Origin: Sphingomonadales bacterium
GTDB taxonomy: Bacteria; Pseudomonadota; Alphaproteobacteria; Sphingomonadales; Sphingomonadaceae
Direction: 5' to 3'
Assembly: GCA_027489695.1 (NCBI GenBank)
Contig: JAIXZK010000022.1
Coordinates: 1-34,872, forward strand
Length of the DNA stretch: 34,872 nt
Part shown: piece after piece, positions 7,643-14,116 of the stretch
Numbering within the stretch: the stretch's first letter is position 1
How the letters are laid out: each line of letters starts with the position of its first letter
The notes under the pieces: generated by a model
Seen by the model: only the letters and a program-made list of their open reading frames with translations
What the model was told of the DNA's origin: nothing
Databases searched by the model: none
Position numbers and translations under genes: made by a program

Positions 7643-8047
7643 TCAACCCGGTAACGTCCCGTCGGGCGATCGCGGCAGATCATCGGCAATCTCGAACCAG
7701 CACAGCTGGTCGGCGGTGAAGATGTGCAGGCCCGGGCGCAGCGCCGGCGCCTCGGGATCGTCGAAGACCGTGGCGTTGATGGTGACAAAGCTGCCGTCGT
7801 CGGGCGCGTACCAGAGCTGGCTGCCGCAGTTCGGGCAAAAGGCGCGGCGGCCGTGCGGCGAGGATCGATACCAGCTCGGCGCGCCTTCCACCGCGAGCGC
7901 GGCCGGATCGGCCGCCACCCAGGCATTGACCGGCGCGCCCGACAGGCGGCGGCAGATCGAGCAATGGCAATAGCCGGCGCCGAGCAGCGCCTCCGCCGCC
8001 ACGGACAAGCGGACGCCGCCGCAATGGCAATGGCCGGCGAGCGGCAT
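7643..8047 (-). CDS. GFA-family (glutathione-dependent formaldehyde-activating-like) zinc protein
   Basis: The 134-residue protein carries the zinc-ligand pattern of the GFA/CENP-V fold: CHC at 7-9, CHCSIC at 27-32 and CPNCGS at 71-76. The C-terminal segment HIFTADQLCWFEIADDLP is typical of small bacterial GFA proteins. Members include S-hydroxymethylglutathione synthase, but most single-domain relatives have no proven activity, so only the fold is claimed. It starts 2 bp after the stop of the DUF2794 gene and belongs to the cysE - DUF2794 - GFA minus-strand operon. Confidence 0.85.
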   Translation of the reverse strand: MPLAGHCHCGGVRLSVAAEALLGAGYCHCSICRRLSGAPVNAWVAADPAALAVEGAPSWYRSSPHGRRAFCPNCGSQLWYAPDDGSFVTINATVFDDPEAPALRPGLHIFTADQLCWFEIADDLPRSPDGTLPG

Positions 8048-8049
8048 GC

Positions 8050-8382
8050 TCAGCTTTCCACCAGCTTCATCAGCCGCCGCTCGATCGGTGCCAGCACGCT
8101 GGCCAGTTCCGCCCCACGCTTCAGCACGACACCGCCTTCGCCATAAAGGATCCATTCGCCCTGTTTCAGGCGCAGCGCCGGGTCCTTGACGATGCGCGCT
8201 TCCGGGTTTTCGGCGGCGCGGCGGAAGGCGGAAAAGCTTGCCTGTTTGGCGCCCAGTTCCATCGCATAGTCGCGCCAATGGCCGGCGGCGACCATGCGGC
8301 CATAGAGCGACAGGATGCGATCGAGTTCGAGCCGGGTGAAGGCGACCTGGCGCGGCGCCGGCAGCGGGGCGATATTGTCCAA
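8050..8382 (-). CDS. DUF2794 domain protein
   Basis: This 110-residue protein contains the features of the alphaproteobacterial DUF2794 family: FTRLELDRILSLYGRMVAAG, HWRDYAMELG, FSAFRRAAENPEARIVKDP, and VLKRGAELASVL. Its function is unknown. The most upstream usable start is a TTG at 8382, 8 bp after the cysE stop; no ATG or GTG occurs before the conserved region. It is sandwiched between cysE and the GFA gene with gaps of 8 and 2 bp and is surely co-transcribed with them. The family is named from memory of its sequence pattern. Confidence 0.8.
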   Translation of the reverse strand: MDNIAPLPAPRQVAFTRLELDRILSLYGRMVAAGHWRDYAMELGAKQASFSAFRRAAENPEARIVKDPALRLKQGEWILYGEGGVVLKRGAELASVLAPIERRLMKLVES

Positions 8383-8390
8383 GTTCGCGC

Positions 8391-9059
8391 TCAGCCCGCC
8401 GCCCGGCGCTGTTCCTCGGTCAGCGCGTCGAGGCGGGCGCGCAGCGTGTCGATCTCGCAGCGCAGCAGCTCGAGCTTCTGCGTCTCGGGATCATATTTCT
8501 GCGAGCATGGCGTGCCATAGGGCAGGAACGGCTTCTGGTAATCGCCGGCGTCGACGGGCACCGGCTTTGCCGGAATGCCGACCATGGTGGCGCCTTCCGG
8601 CACGTCGCGGGTGACAACGGCATTGGCGCCGACGCGGGCGCGCCGGCCGACGGTGATCGGCCCCAGCACCTGGGCGCCCGACCCGATGATGACGCCGTCT
8701 TCCAGGGTCGGGTGGCGTTTGCCGGCAATGCCATTGGCGGGATCGGTGCCGCCCAGGGTCACGCACTGGTAGATGGTGACATCATTGCCGATCACCGCGG
8801 TCTCGCCGATGACGACGAAACCGTGATCGATGAAGAAGTTGCGGCCGATGGTGGCGCCGGGATGGATGTCGATCGCGGTCAGGAAGCGCGACAGGTGATT
8901 GACGATGCGGGCGAGCAGATAGAGCCGCATGCCGAACAGGCCGTGCGCGACCTTGTGCAGGCCGAGCGCCCAGACTCCCGGGTAGGTCAGGATTTCCCAG
9001 CGCGAGCGCGGCGCCGGATCGCGCGATTTCACCGAATCGAGATAGGCGAGCAACGCCAT
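8391..9059 (-). CDS. cysE: Serine O-acetyltransferase, short form
   Basis: CysE/EpsC transfers acetyl from acetyl-CoA to serine to give O-acetylserine, the acceptor for sulfide in cysteine synthesis. The 222-residue protein is the short form that lacks the N-terminal extension of enteric CysE. After an alpha-helical region come the hexapeptide-repeat motifs [17 protein letters not shown] (catalytic Asp78-His79) and [39 protein letters not shown] and [10 protein letters not shown] analogues. The C-terminal tail is followed by a predicted coiled-coil stretch ([20 protein letters not shown]). ATG 9059 is the first gene of a three-gene operon. A candidate EcfG-type promoter lies about 120 bp upstream. 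Confidence 0.93.
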   Translation of the reverse strand: MALLAYLDSVKSRDPAPRSRWEILTYPGVWALGLHKVAHGLFGMRLYLLARIVNHLSRFLTAIDIHPGATIGRNFFIDHGFVVIGETAVIGNDVTIYQCVTLGGTDPANGIAGKRHPTLEDGVIIGSGAQVLGPITVGRRARVGANAVVTRDVPEGATMVGIPAKPVPVDAGDYQKPFLPYGTPCSQKYDPETQKLELLRCEIDTLRARLDALTEEQRRAAG

Positions 9060-9176
9060 CTTCAGCCTCCGCCATCAGCCCGCCGCGGTGCCGGGTTTGC
9101 CCGTGTCGATCCTGCGGCGACAGGAACTTGAGTCCGACTCTACCGCGCTTGGCAAGCGCTGGCCAGTCTCGGGGTG

Positions 9177-9203
9177 GGAACGGTGCCCCAAGAAAACCGT
9201 TCC
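9177..9203. promoter_or_regulatory. Symmetrical EcfG-type (general stress sigma factor) promoter
   Basis: GGAAC (9177-9181) and CGTT (9198-9201) are separated by exactly 16 bp, matching the alphaproteobacterial sigma-EcfG consensus GGAAC-N16/17-CGTT. Because the site is an 8-bp inverted repeat (GGAACGGT at 9177-9184, ACCGTTCC at 9196-9203), the same perfect consensus also reads on the minus strand. It would drive the small gene at 9231 (start about 23 bp after the predicted transcription start) and possibly cysE. The motif match is seen; activity is inferred. Confidence 0.6.
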
Positions 9204-9230
9204 ACCGGTGCAGCAGAAGTTGGGACAGCC

Positions 9231-9434
9231 ATGGCAGACGAACGCGCGCCCGCACCATCGGCCGGCAAGCCGGGCACCGCGGCGGGCGAAGGCAAGCCAT
9301 CCGAAGCCGGCACCGCCGGGGCGGCCCGCGCGGCCGCGCAGGACGGCCCGGACAAGGATCGCGACCGCTGGCATGCGTTCGATGAGGCTGCCGCGCGCAA
9401 GACCCGGCGGGAACAGCCGGACCCGGCGCGGTAA
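9231..9434 (+). CDS. Small hydrophilic protein of unknown function
   Basis: This is a 67-residue protein rich in Ala, Gly, Lys, Glu, Asp and Pro, with no hydrophobic core: MADERAPAPSAGKPG, then repeats of GTAAG-like text, and a charged end DKDRDRWHAFDEAAARK. It looks intrinsically disordered with a possible short C-terminal helix. No family is recognised. It lies directly behind the EcfG-type promoter, and a hairpin follows its stop by 5 bp, so it forms a compact transcription unit of its own. ATG 9231 is preferred over an upstream ATG at 9174, which would lie before the predicted promoter. A stress-related role is inference from the promoter alone. Confidence 0.6.
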   Translation: MADERAPAPSAGKPGTAAGEGKPSEAGTAGAARAAAQDGPDKDRDRWHAFDEAAARKTRREQPDPAR

Positions 9435-9438
9435 GCTT

Positions 9439-9462
9439 CCCTCTCCCGCTTGCGGGAGAGGG
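9439..9462. terminator. Perfect hairpin after the small stress-type gene
   Basis: CCCTCTCCCGC (9439-9449) and GCGGGAGAGGG (9452-9462) form a perfect 11-bp stem with a 2-nt spacer. It follows the stop codon at 9434 and precedes the convergent ahpD end at 9517. There is no strong T-run. Very similar hairpins are widespread intergenic elements in GC-rich proteobacteria. Confidence 0.5.
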
Positions 9463-9516
9463 GGGTGTCGGCTCCGTTTGGCCTCAGCGCGCGGGCGCCC
9501 GCGAGCGGGAGCTATT

Positions 9517-10035
9517 TCAAATCGCCTGCAGCGTCCGCGCCACCGCATGGACGACCGACGCGATACGCACCGCGGCCTGGATCTTCTCGATCGCCATGCC
9601 GTGATTGGCCAGCACCTTGTCATGCGCATCGATGCACATGCCGCAGCCGTTGACCGCCGAGACGGCGAGGCTGAACAGCTCGAAATCGGCCTTGTCGATG
9701 CCCGGCGCGCCGATGACGTTCATGCGCAGCTTGGCCGGCATGGTGCGGTAATCCGGCCGCGAGGCGAGGTGGGTGAAGCGATAATAGATGTTGTTCATCG
9801 CCATGATGCTGGCGGCGGCCTTGGCGGCGGTCATCGCTTCCGGGCTCAGCTTGGTCGCCGCCTCTGCCTCGACGGCGTCGATCACCGGCTTGTAGGCGCA
9901 GGCATGGGCGACGGCGACGAAGGTGCCCCATTTCTGCTGATCGGTCAGCAGCTGTTCGGTGACCAGGCTGGAAACGTTGAGGCGCAGGTCCTTGGCGTAA
10001 TCGGGCAGCGTCTTGGCGAGTTCGGTGAAGATCAT
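9517..10035 (-). CDS. ahpD: Alkyl hydroperoxidase AhpD (carboxymuconolactone decarboxylase fold)
   Basis: AhpD is a disulfide reductase that regenerates AhpC and has weak peroxidase activity itself. The 172-residue protein has the expected length and the active-site motif CGMC (Cys131, Cys134) with downstream His138 in CGMCIDAHDKVL, plus Glu119, which corresponds to the general base of mycobacterial AhpD. The mycobacterial site is CSHC; here Met133 replaces that histidine. It is on the same strand as ahpC, 184 bp further downstream. Two stable hairpins lie in that gap, so it may be expressed at a different level from ahpC. ATG 10035 is preceded by a GGAAAGGATC segment that can serve as Shine-Dalgarno. 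Confidence 0.92.
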   Translation of the reverse strand: MIFTELAKTLPDYAKDLRLNVSSLVTEQLLTDQQKWGTFVAVAHACAYKPVIDAVEAEAATKLSPEAMTAAKAAASIMAMNNIYYRFTHLASRPDYRTMPAKLRMNVIGAPGIDKADFELFSLAVSAVNGCGMCIDAHDKVLANHGMAIEKIQAAVRIASVVHAVARTLQAI

Positions 10036-10110
10036 GGCAGATCCTTTCCCCTCGGCGGCGCGCAGAGGGTGGCAGTTCGATAGGCAGGAAGGAAGAGGAA
10101 GCAGGAAGGC

Positions 10111-10129
10111 GCGCGGGCAAAGCCCGCGC
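10111..10129. other. Hairpin in the ahpC-ahpD gap (proximal to ahpD)
   Basis: GCGCGGGC (10111-10118) and GCCCGCGC (10122-10129) form a perfect 8-bp stem with an AAA loop. Together with the hairpin at 10191-10213 it could attenuate read-through from ahpC into ahpD or stabilise the upstream mRNA. Confidence 0.35.
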
Positions 10130-10190
10130 CGTCGGACGGGTCCGGCGAGGGAAGGCCCCGCCGCCCCGCCGTCCGGCCTCTGACGAGTCG

Positions 10191-10213
10191 GCGGCCAAGC
10201 TGCGCTTGGCCGC
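10191..10213 (-). terminator. Hairpin immediately after ahpC
   Basis: GCGGCCAAGC (10191-10200) and GCTTGGCCGC (10204-10213) make a perfect 10-bp stem with a 3-nt loop, 6 bp beyond the ahpC stop on the minus strand. No U-tract follows. It is a candidate for partial termination or for protecting the ahpC transcript 3' end. Confidence 0.45.
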
Positions 10214-10219
10214 TCGCCG

Positions 10220-10768
10220 TCAAGCGGCCGGCTTCAGCACGTCCTGGCCTTCGGTCCAGTTGCACGGGCACAGCTCGTCGGTCTGCAGCGCGTCGAGGAT
10301 GCGCAGCGTCTCGGCCGGGTTGCGGCCGACGTTGAGGCCGTTGATCGTGACATGCTGGATGATGTTGTCCGGATCGATGATGAAGGTGGCGCGCAGGGCA
10401 ACGCCGGCTTCCTTCACCACAATGCCGAGCGCATCGGCGAGGTGCTTCGAATTGTCGGCCAGCCAGGGGAAATCGGCGGCGGCGAGGCGCTCGTCCGACT
10501 TGCGCCAGGCGAAGTGGACGAAATCGGTGTCGGTCGACGCGCCGATCAGCACGGCGTCACGATCCTCGAAATCACCCTTCAGATCGCCATAGCCGATGAT
10601 CTCGGTCGGGCAGACGAAGGTGAAATCCTTCGGCCAGTAGAACAGCACCTTCCACTTGCCGGGATAGGCAGTGGTGATGTCGAGCGTTTCGCCGGCCGGC
10701 AGGGCGGCGACGCCCTGCTGCACGGGCAGGGCGAACGAGGGGACGGTATCACCAACGGTAAGGGCCAT
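10220..10768 (-). CDS. ahpC: Peroxiredoxin AhpC
   Basis: AhpC is a cytosolic two-cysteine peroxiredoxin that reduces hydrogen peroxide and organic hydroperoxides. The 182-residue protein has the peroxidatic Cys53 in DFTFVCPTE and two C-terminal cysteines, Cys167 and Cys169, in DELCPCNW. This three-cysteine arrangement is that of mycobacterial AhpC, which is recycled by AhpD, and an ahpD gene lies downstream. ATG 10768 follows a strong GGAGAG Shine-Dalgarno; the longer open frame upstream crosses the promoter region. It is transcribed divergently from oxyR across 137 bp, the classical arrangement for OxyR control. Confidence 0.95.
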   Translation of the reverse strand: MALTVGDTVPSFALPVQQGVAALPAGETLDITTAYPGKWKVLFYWPKDFTFVCPTEIIGYGDLKGDFEDRDAVLIGASTDTDFVHFAWRKSDERLAAADFPWLADNSKHLADALGIVVKEAGVALRATFIIDPDNIIQHVTINGLNVGRNPAETLRILDALQTDELCPCNWTEGQDVLKPAA

Positions 10769-10861
10769 GTCACTCTCCTGAGCTTGCAGTCTTGTTGCGA
10801 ATCTTGCGGCGCGCTGTCGCTTGTCACCGGCCACGCATTGCGACATGGCGGCTCTCCGGCT

Positions 10862-10900
10862 AGAAATCCAATCGATAATCTCTTCGTGACAAATCGAGCC
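10862..10900. promoter_or_regulatory. Candidate OxyR-binding region between ahpC and oxyR
   Basis: The AT-rich segment contains AATCCAATCGATAATC and a second AATCGA, so CGA(T) cores recur at intervals just upstream of oxyR. LysR-type regulators bind such loosely repeated AT-rich sites, usually between their own gene and a divergent target. The location fits; no exact consensus match was found, so this is a low-confidence call. Confidence 0.35.
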
Positions 10901-10905
10901 AGTCG

Positions 10906-11811
10906 ATGAACTTCCTGCCCACCCTGAAGCAGCTGCAGTATCTGACCGCGCTCCACATCCATGGCCATTTTGGCCGCGCCGCCGATGCCTGTTTCGTCAC
11001 CCAGAGCACGCTTTCCGCCGGGCTGCGCGAGCTGGAATCGCTGCTGGGCGCGCAACTTGTCGAGCGCAACCGCCGCGTCGTGCGCTTCTCGCCGCTGGGC
11101 GAGCGCGTCGTCGCCAAGGCCTATGACGTGCTGCGCGAGGCCGATGCGCTGGCGGCGCTCACCCGCGACGCCGGCGCGCCGCTGGCCGGGCCGCTGCGCC
11201 TCGGCGTCATCCCGACCATCGCGCCCTATCTGCTGCCGCGCCTTGCGCCGGCGATCCGCGCCGCCTGGCCGGAACTGCAACTCTATCTGCGCGAGGAGAT
11301 GAGCGGCGCCGCCTGCGAGGCGCTGGCGCGCGGCACGCTCGACGCCGTGCTGCTGGCGCTGCCCTGGGATTGCGGCCCGGTCACATCGATCGCGCTGTTC
11401 GACGATCCTTTCTGCCTCGTCTTCCGCGCTGGCGACCTGCCCGATCCGCCGCCCGCCGTGGCGCCGGACAGTATCGACGACACCACCCTGCTGCTGCTCG
11501 AGGACGGTCATTGCCTGAAGGACCAGGCACTCGCCGTTTGCGGCCGGCCGGAACTGCGCGCCGATTCTACCCACCGCGGCACGTCCTTGGTGACCCTGGT
11601 GCAGATGGTCGCCGGCGGCCTTGGCCAGACTTTGGTGCCGCAAATGGCGCTGGACGCCGGGCTGATCGACGGCACCGGCCTGATCGCCCGGCCGCTGACC
11701 GGCGGTGCGGCGCGGACGATCGCGCTGGTCTGGCGCCAGGGCTCGCTGCGGGCGAGCGAGTTTGCGCTGCTGGCGGGAACGATACGCGAGGCCGTGTCGG
11801 GGGAGGGCTGA
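10906..11811 (+). CDS. oxyR: Hydrogen peroxide-sensing LysR-type regulator OxyR
   Basis: OxyR activates antioxidant genes after peroxide oxidises a cysteine pair. The 301-residue protein starts with a LysR winged helix-turn-helix (PTLKQLQYLTALHIHGHFGRA, TQSTLSAGLRELESLLG) and ends with a periplasmic-binding-like sensor domain. The redox pair is visible as Cys203 and Cys212 in EDGHCLKDQALAVC, nine residues apart, matching Cys199 and Cys208 of the E. coli protein. This distinguishes it from other LysR regulators. It is divergent from ahpC, its probable target, and presumably represses its own promoter. ATG 10906 has a weak Shine-Dalgarno. Confidence 0.94.
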   Translation: MNFLPTLKQLQYLTALHIHGHFGRAADACFVTQSTLSAGLRELESLLGAQLVERNRRVVRFSPLGERVVAKAYDVLREADALAALTRDAGAPLAGPLRLGVIPTIAPYLLPRLAPAIRAAWPELQLYLREEMSGAACEALARGTLDAVLLALPWDCGPVTSIALFDDPFCLVFRAGDLPDPPPAVAPDSIDDTTLLLLEDGHCLKDQALAVCGRPELRADSTHRGTSLVTLVQMVAGGLGQTLVPQMALDAGLIDGTGLIARPLTGGAARTIALVWRQGSLRASEFALLAGTIREAVSGEG

Positions 11812-11815
11812 AACA

Positions 11816-11876
11816 CCTCCCCCTGGAGGGGGAGGCGAGAGGCGCCCGCAGGGGGGCCCGGGAGGGGGGGGTCGTC
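11816..11876 (+). repeat. Intergenic GC-rich repeat, copy 1 (left arm of a long inverted repeat)
   Basis: About 61 bp starting CCTCCCCCTGGAGGGGGAGG and containing GCCCGCAGGG then GGGGGGGTCGTC. It has its own small hairpin at the start and is the inverse of the copy at 11902-11958, giving a long imperfect cruciform with a 25-bp centre. It begins 4 bp after the oxyR stop. Confidence 0.7.
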
Positions 11877-11901
11877 ACACGCCCTAGCCTTTGCAGGCTG
11901 A

Positions 11902-11958
11902 GACCACCCCCACCCGCCGCCCTGCGGGCGAGTCGCCTCCCCCCTCCAGGGGGAGGAG
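11902..11958 (-). repeat. Intergenic GC-rich repeat, copy 2 (right arm)
   Basis: The reverse complement reads CTCCTCCCCCTGGAGGGGGG, then AGGCGACTCGCCCGCAGGGC and GGCGGGTGGGGGTGGTC, matching copy 1 with small gaps and copy 3 (13081-13139) along almost all its length. The 25 bp between copies 1 and 2 contain a further AGCCT/AGGCT hairpin (11886-11899). The whole structure fits a bacterial interspersed palindromic element and probably also ends oxyR transcription. Confidence 0.7.
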
Positions 11959-12102
11959 CGCGTCACTCTCGCCGACATCGGGTGCGACGGACGCTCCGAA
12001 GCGTGGGGGCTCCCTTTATCCCTAGGCACCGCCGCCGCCGCTTCCATGGCTGCGTTTTCGACCCTAGGGTGCCGGCCGAATTGCCATTGGGGAGATATTG
12101 CC

Positions 12103-13077
12103 ATGAAGGCCGTGCTTTGCGTCGAACATGGGCCGCCGGAGAAGCTGGTGGTGCAGGACATTGCCGTGCCGGAGCCGGGCCGCGGGCAGTTGCGCATCCG
12201 CGTCCATGCCGCCGGGGTGAATTTCCCCGATACGCTGATCATCCAGAACCTGTACCAGTTCAAGCCGGCGCTGCCCTTCTCGCCGGGCGGCGAAGCGGCC
12301 GGTGTCGTCGATGCCGTCGGCGAGGGTGTCGAGGACCTGAAGGTCGGCGACCGCGTCGTCGCGATGACCGGCCATGGCTGCTATGCCGAATATGTCATCG
12401 CCAATCGGGCGCAACTGGTGCCGATCCCCGATGGCATGCCCGACGATCTCGCCAGTGGTTTCACCATGACCTATGGCACCTCGCACCATGCCCTGAAGCA
12501 ACGGGCGCGGCTGCAGCCGGGCGAGACGCTGCTGGTGCTGGGCGCCGCCGGCGGTGTCGGCCTGACTGCGGTCGAACTGGGCAAGGTCATGGGCGCGCGC
12601 GTCATCGCCGCGGCTTCGAGCGACGAGAAGCTGGCGCTGTGCCGGGAGTATGGCGCCGACGAGACGATCAACTATGCGACCGAGGATCTGAAGGACCGCA
12701 TCAAGGCGCTGACCGGCGGCAAGGGCGTCGATGTCGTCTATGATCCGGTCGGTGATCGTTTCGCCGAGCCGGCGTTCCGCGGCATCGCCTGGAACGGCCG
12801 CTATCTGGTGGTCGGCTTTGCCGGTGGGGCGATCCCGTCGCTGCCGCTCAACCTGCCGCTGATCAAGGGCGCCTCGATCGTCGGCGTCTTCTGGGGCGCC
12901 TTCACCCAGGCCGAACCGGCGCTGCACCGCGAGAACATGGCGGAACTGCTCGCCTGGTATCGCGAGGGCAAGTTGAAGCCGCACGTCTCCCGCCATTTCA
13001 AGCTGGAGGAGGGCGCCGAGGCGATCCGCTGGATGATGGACCGCAAGGCAACCGGCAAGGTCGTGCTGATGGTTTGA
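12103..13077 (+). CDS. Zinc-independent quinone oxidoreductase (MDR family)
   Basis: The 324-residue protein is a medium-chain dehydrogenase/reductase of the NADPH:quinone reductase type, predicted to reduce quinones or similar enones using NADPH. It has the GroES-like N-terminal domain (VHAAGVNFPDTLI, GGEAAGVVDAVGEGV, KVGDRVVAM) and the Rossmann loop GAAGGVG at 147-153. Cysteine ligands for catalytic zinc are absent, as expected for this subgroup. ATG 12103 follows GGGGAG at good spacing; the in-frame ATG at 12046 adds a poorly conserved leader. The gene stands alone, flanked by repeats of one family on both sides. The natural substrate is unknown. Confidence 0.87.
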   Translation: MKAVLCVEHGPPEKLVVQDIAVPEPGRGQLRIRVHAAGVNFPDTLIIQNLYQFKPALPFSPGGEAAGVVDAVGEGVEDLKVGDRVVAMTGHGCYAEYVIANRAQLVPIPDGMPDDLASGFTMTYGTSHHALKQRARLQPGETLLVLGAAGGVGLTAVELGKVMGARVIAAASSDEKLALCREYGADETINYATEDLKDRIKALTGGKGVDVVYDPVGDRFAEPAFRGIAWNGRYLVVGFAGGAIPSLPLNLPLIKGASIVGVFWGAFTQAEPALHRENMAELLAWYREGKLKPHVSRHFKLEEGAEAIRWMMDRKATGKVVLMV

Positions 13078-13080
13078 AAT

Positions 13081-13139
13081 CCTCCTCCCCCTTGCGGGGG
13101 GAGGCGTCTCGCACGCAGCGCGGCGGGTGGGGGTGGGGC
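13081..13139 (+). repeat. Intergenic GC-rich repeat, copy 3
   Basis: This copy begins CCTCCTCCCCCTTGCGGGGG and ends GGCGGGTGGGGGTGGGGC. It is a direct repeat of the reverse complement of copy 2 and starts 4 bp after the quinone oxidoreductase stop. A second small hairpin (GGGGCAGG at 13135-13142 with CCTGCCCC at 13148-13155) follows. Placed between two convergent genes, it may end transcription of both. Confidence 0.7.
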
Positions 13140-13171
13140 AGGCAGGACCTGCCCCGTGTGCGGGGGTGGCC

Positions 13172-13987
13172 TCAGCCCCGCGTAACCACCACCTTCAGAT
13201 AGATCGCCGGGATTTCCGTCCGTTCCGGCCCGCCGCGGTTCTGCGCCTCGAACAGCGCGCGCAGCTCGTCGGCGAGCGCTTCGGCCCGGCCGCTGGCGGC
13301 GGCGGCGTCGAAGGCATTCATCGTCGGGCCGTAAAAGGCCCGGAACGTTTCGAAGAATTCGGCCGGCGGCATGTCGGCCACGAAGACATAGCTCGCCGGT
13401 TCGCAGGCGATGTGCGCGGCATCGATGCCGGCGGCGCCGAAGCGCTCGACCACATTGGCGGCGATGCCCCAGCTCACCGGACTGACGAAGCCTTCCGGCG
13501 GCGGCGGCGCATAAGCGGCGCTGATGCGCAGCACCTGCGCCACCAGCGTCGGATCGCCGGGGATCCAGTTGCCCATCACGATGCGGCCGCCGGGCCGGGT
13601 GACGCGCACCAGTTCGCGCGCCACCTCGAAAGGCCGCGGCGCGAACATGGCGCCGAAGATGCTGACGACCAGGTCGAAACTGCCATCGGCGAGGCCGGCA
13701 AGGTTGCTCGCGTCGCCCTGTTCGAAGCGCAGATTGCCAAGTCCCGCGGCGGCGGCGCGGGCATTGCCGGCGGCAACGAGATTTTCGGCAATGTCGACGC
13801 CCAGCACCTCGGCGCCGCGCTGCGCCGCCGGCAGTGCCGTGGTGCCATCACCGCAGCCGACATCGAGCACCGCCATGCCCGGGCCGACGCCCAGGCTTTC
13901 GACCAGCGCATCGCCGCTTTCGCGCATCGCAGCGGCGATGCGGGTGAAATCGCCCTTTTCCCAAAGTGCCTTGTTCGGATTGGTCAT
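13172..13987 (-). CDS. SAM-dependent class I methyltransferase, substrate unknown
   Basis: The 271-residue protein has the SAM-binding motif I VLDVGCGDG (about 40-48), an acidic residue after strand 2 (GVDIAEN), motif II/post-I GDASNLAGLADGSFDLVVSIFG and motif III RVTRPGGRIVMGNW. These place it with UbiE/methyltransferase-11-like enzymes. The C-terminal half (MPPAEFFETFRAFYGPTMNAF) is characteristic of a common but uncharacterised bacterial group annotated only as class I methyltransferases. ATG 13987 follows an AAGGGGG Shine-Dalgarno. It is divergent from the aldehyde dehydrogenase gene with 129 bp between them. No substrate can be deduced. Confidence 0.85.
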   Translation of the reverse strand: MTNPNKALWEKGDFTRIAAAMRESGDALVESLGVGPGMAVLDVGCGDGTTALPAAQRGAEVLGVDIAENLVAAGNARAAAAGLGNLRFEQGDASNLAGLADGSFDLVVSIFGAMFAPRPFEVARELVRVTRPGGRIVMGNWIPGDPTLVAQVLRISAAYAPPPPEGFVSPVSWGIAANVVERFGAAGIDAAHIACEPASYVFVADMPPAEFFETFRAFYGPTMNAFDAAAASGRAEALADELRALFEAQNRGGPERTEIPAIYLKVVVTRG

Positions 13988-14116
13988 GACGGCGTTCCCC
14001 CTTTCGCGATGCTGGACCTCGCGCCGGCGGCTGGCAAGCGTGCCCGGTCGGCGTATAGACGGCAGGCGAAACCCACCGACCCCGCCTGGCCGCGGGCGGG
14101 GAGAAGGAACAGGCTC

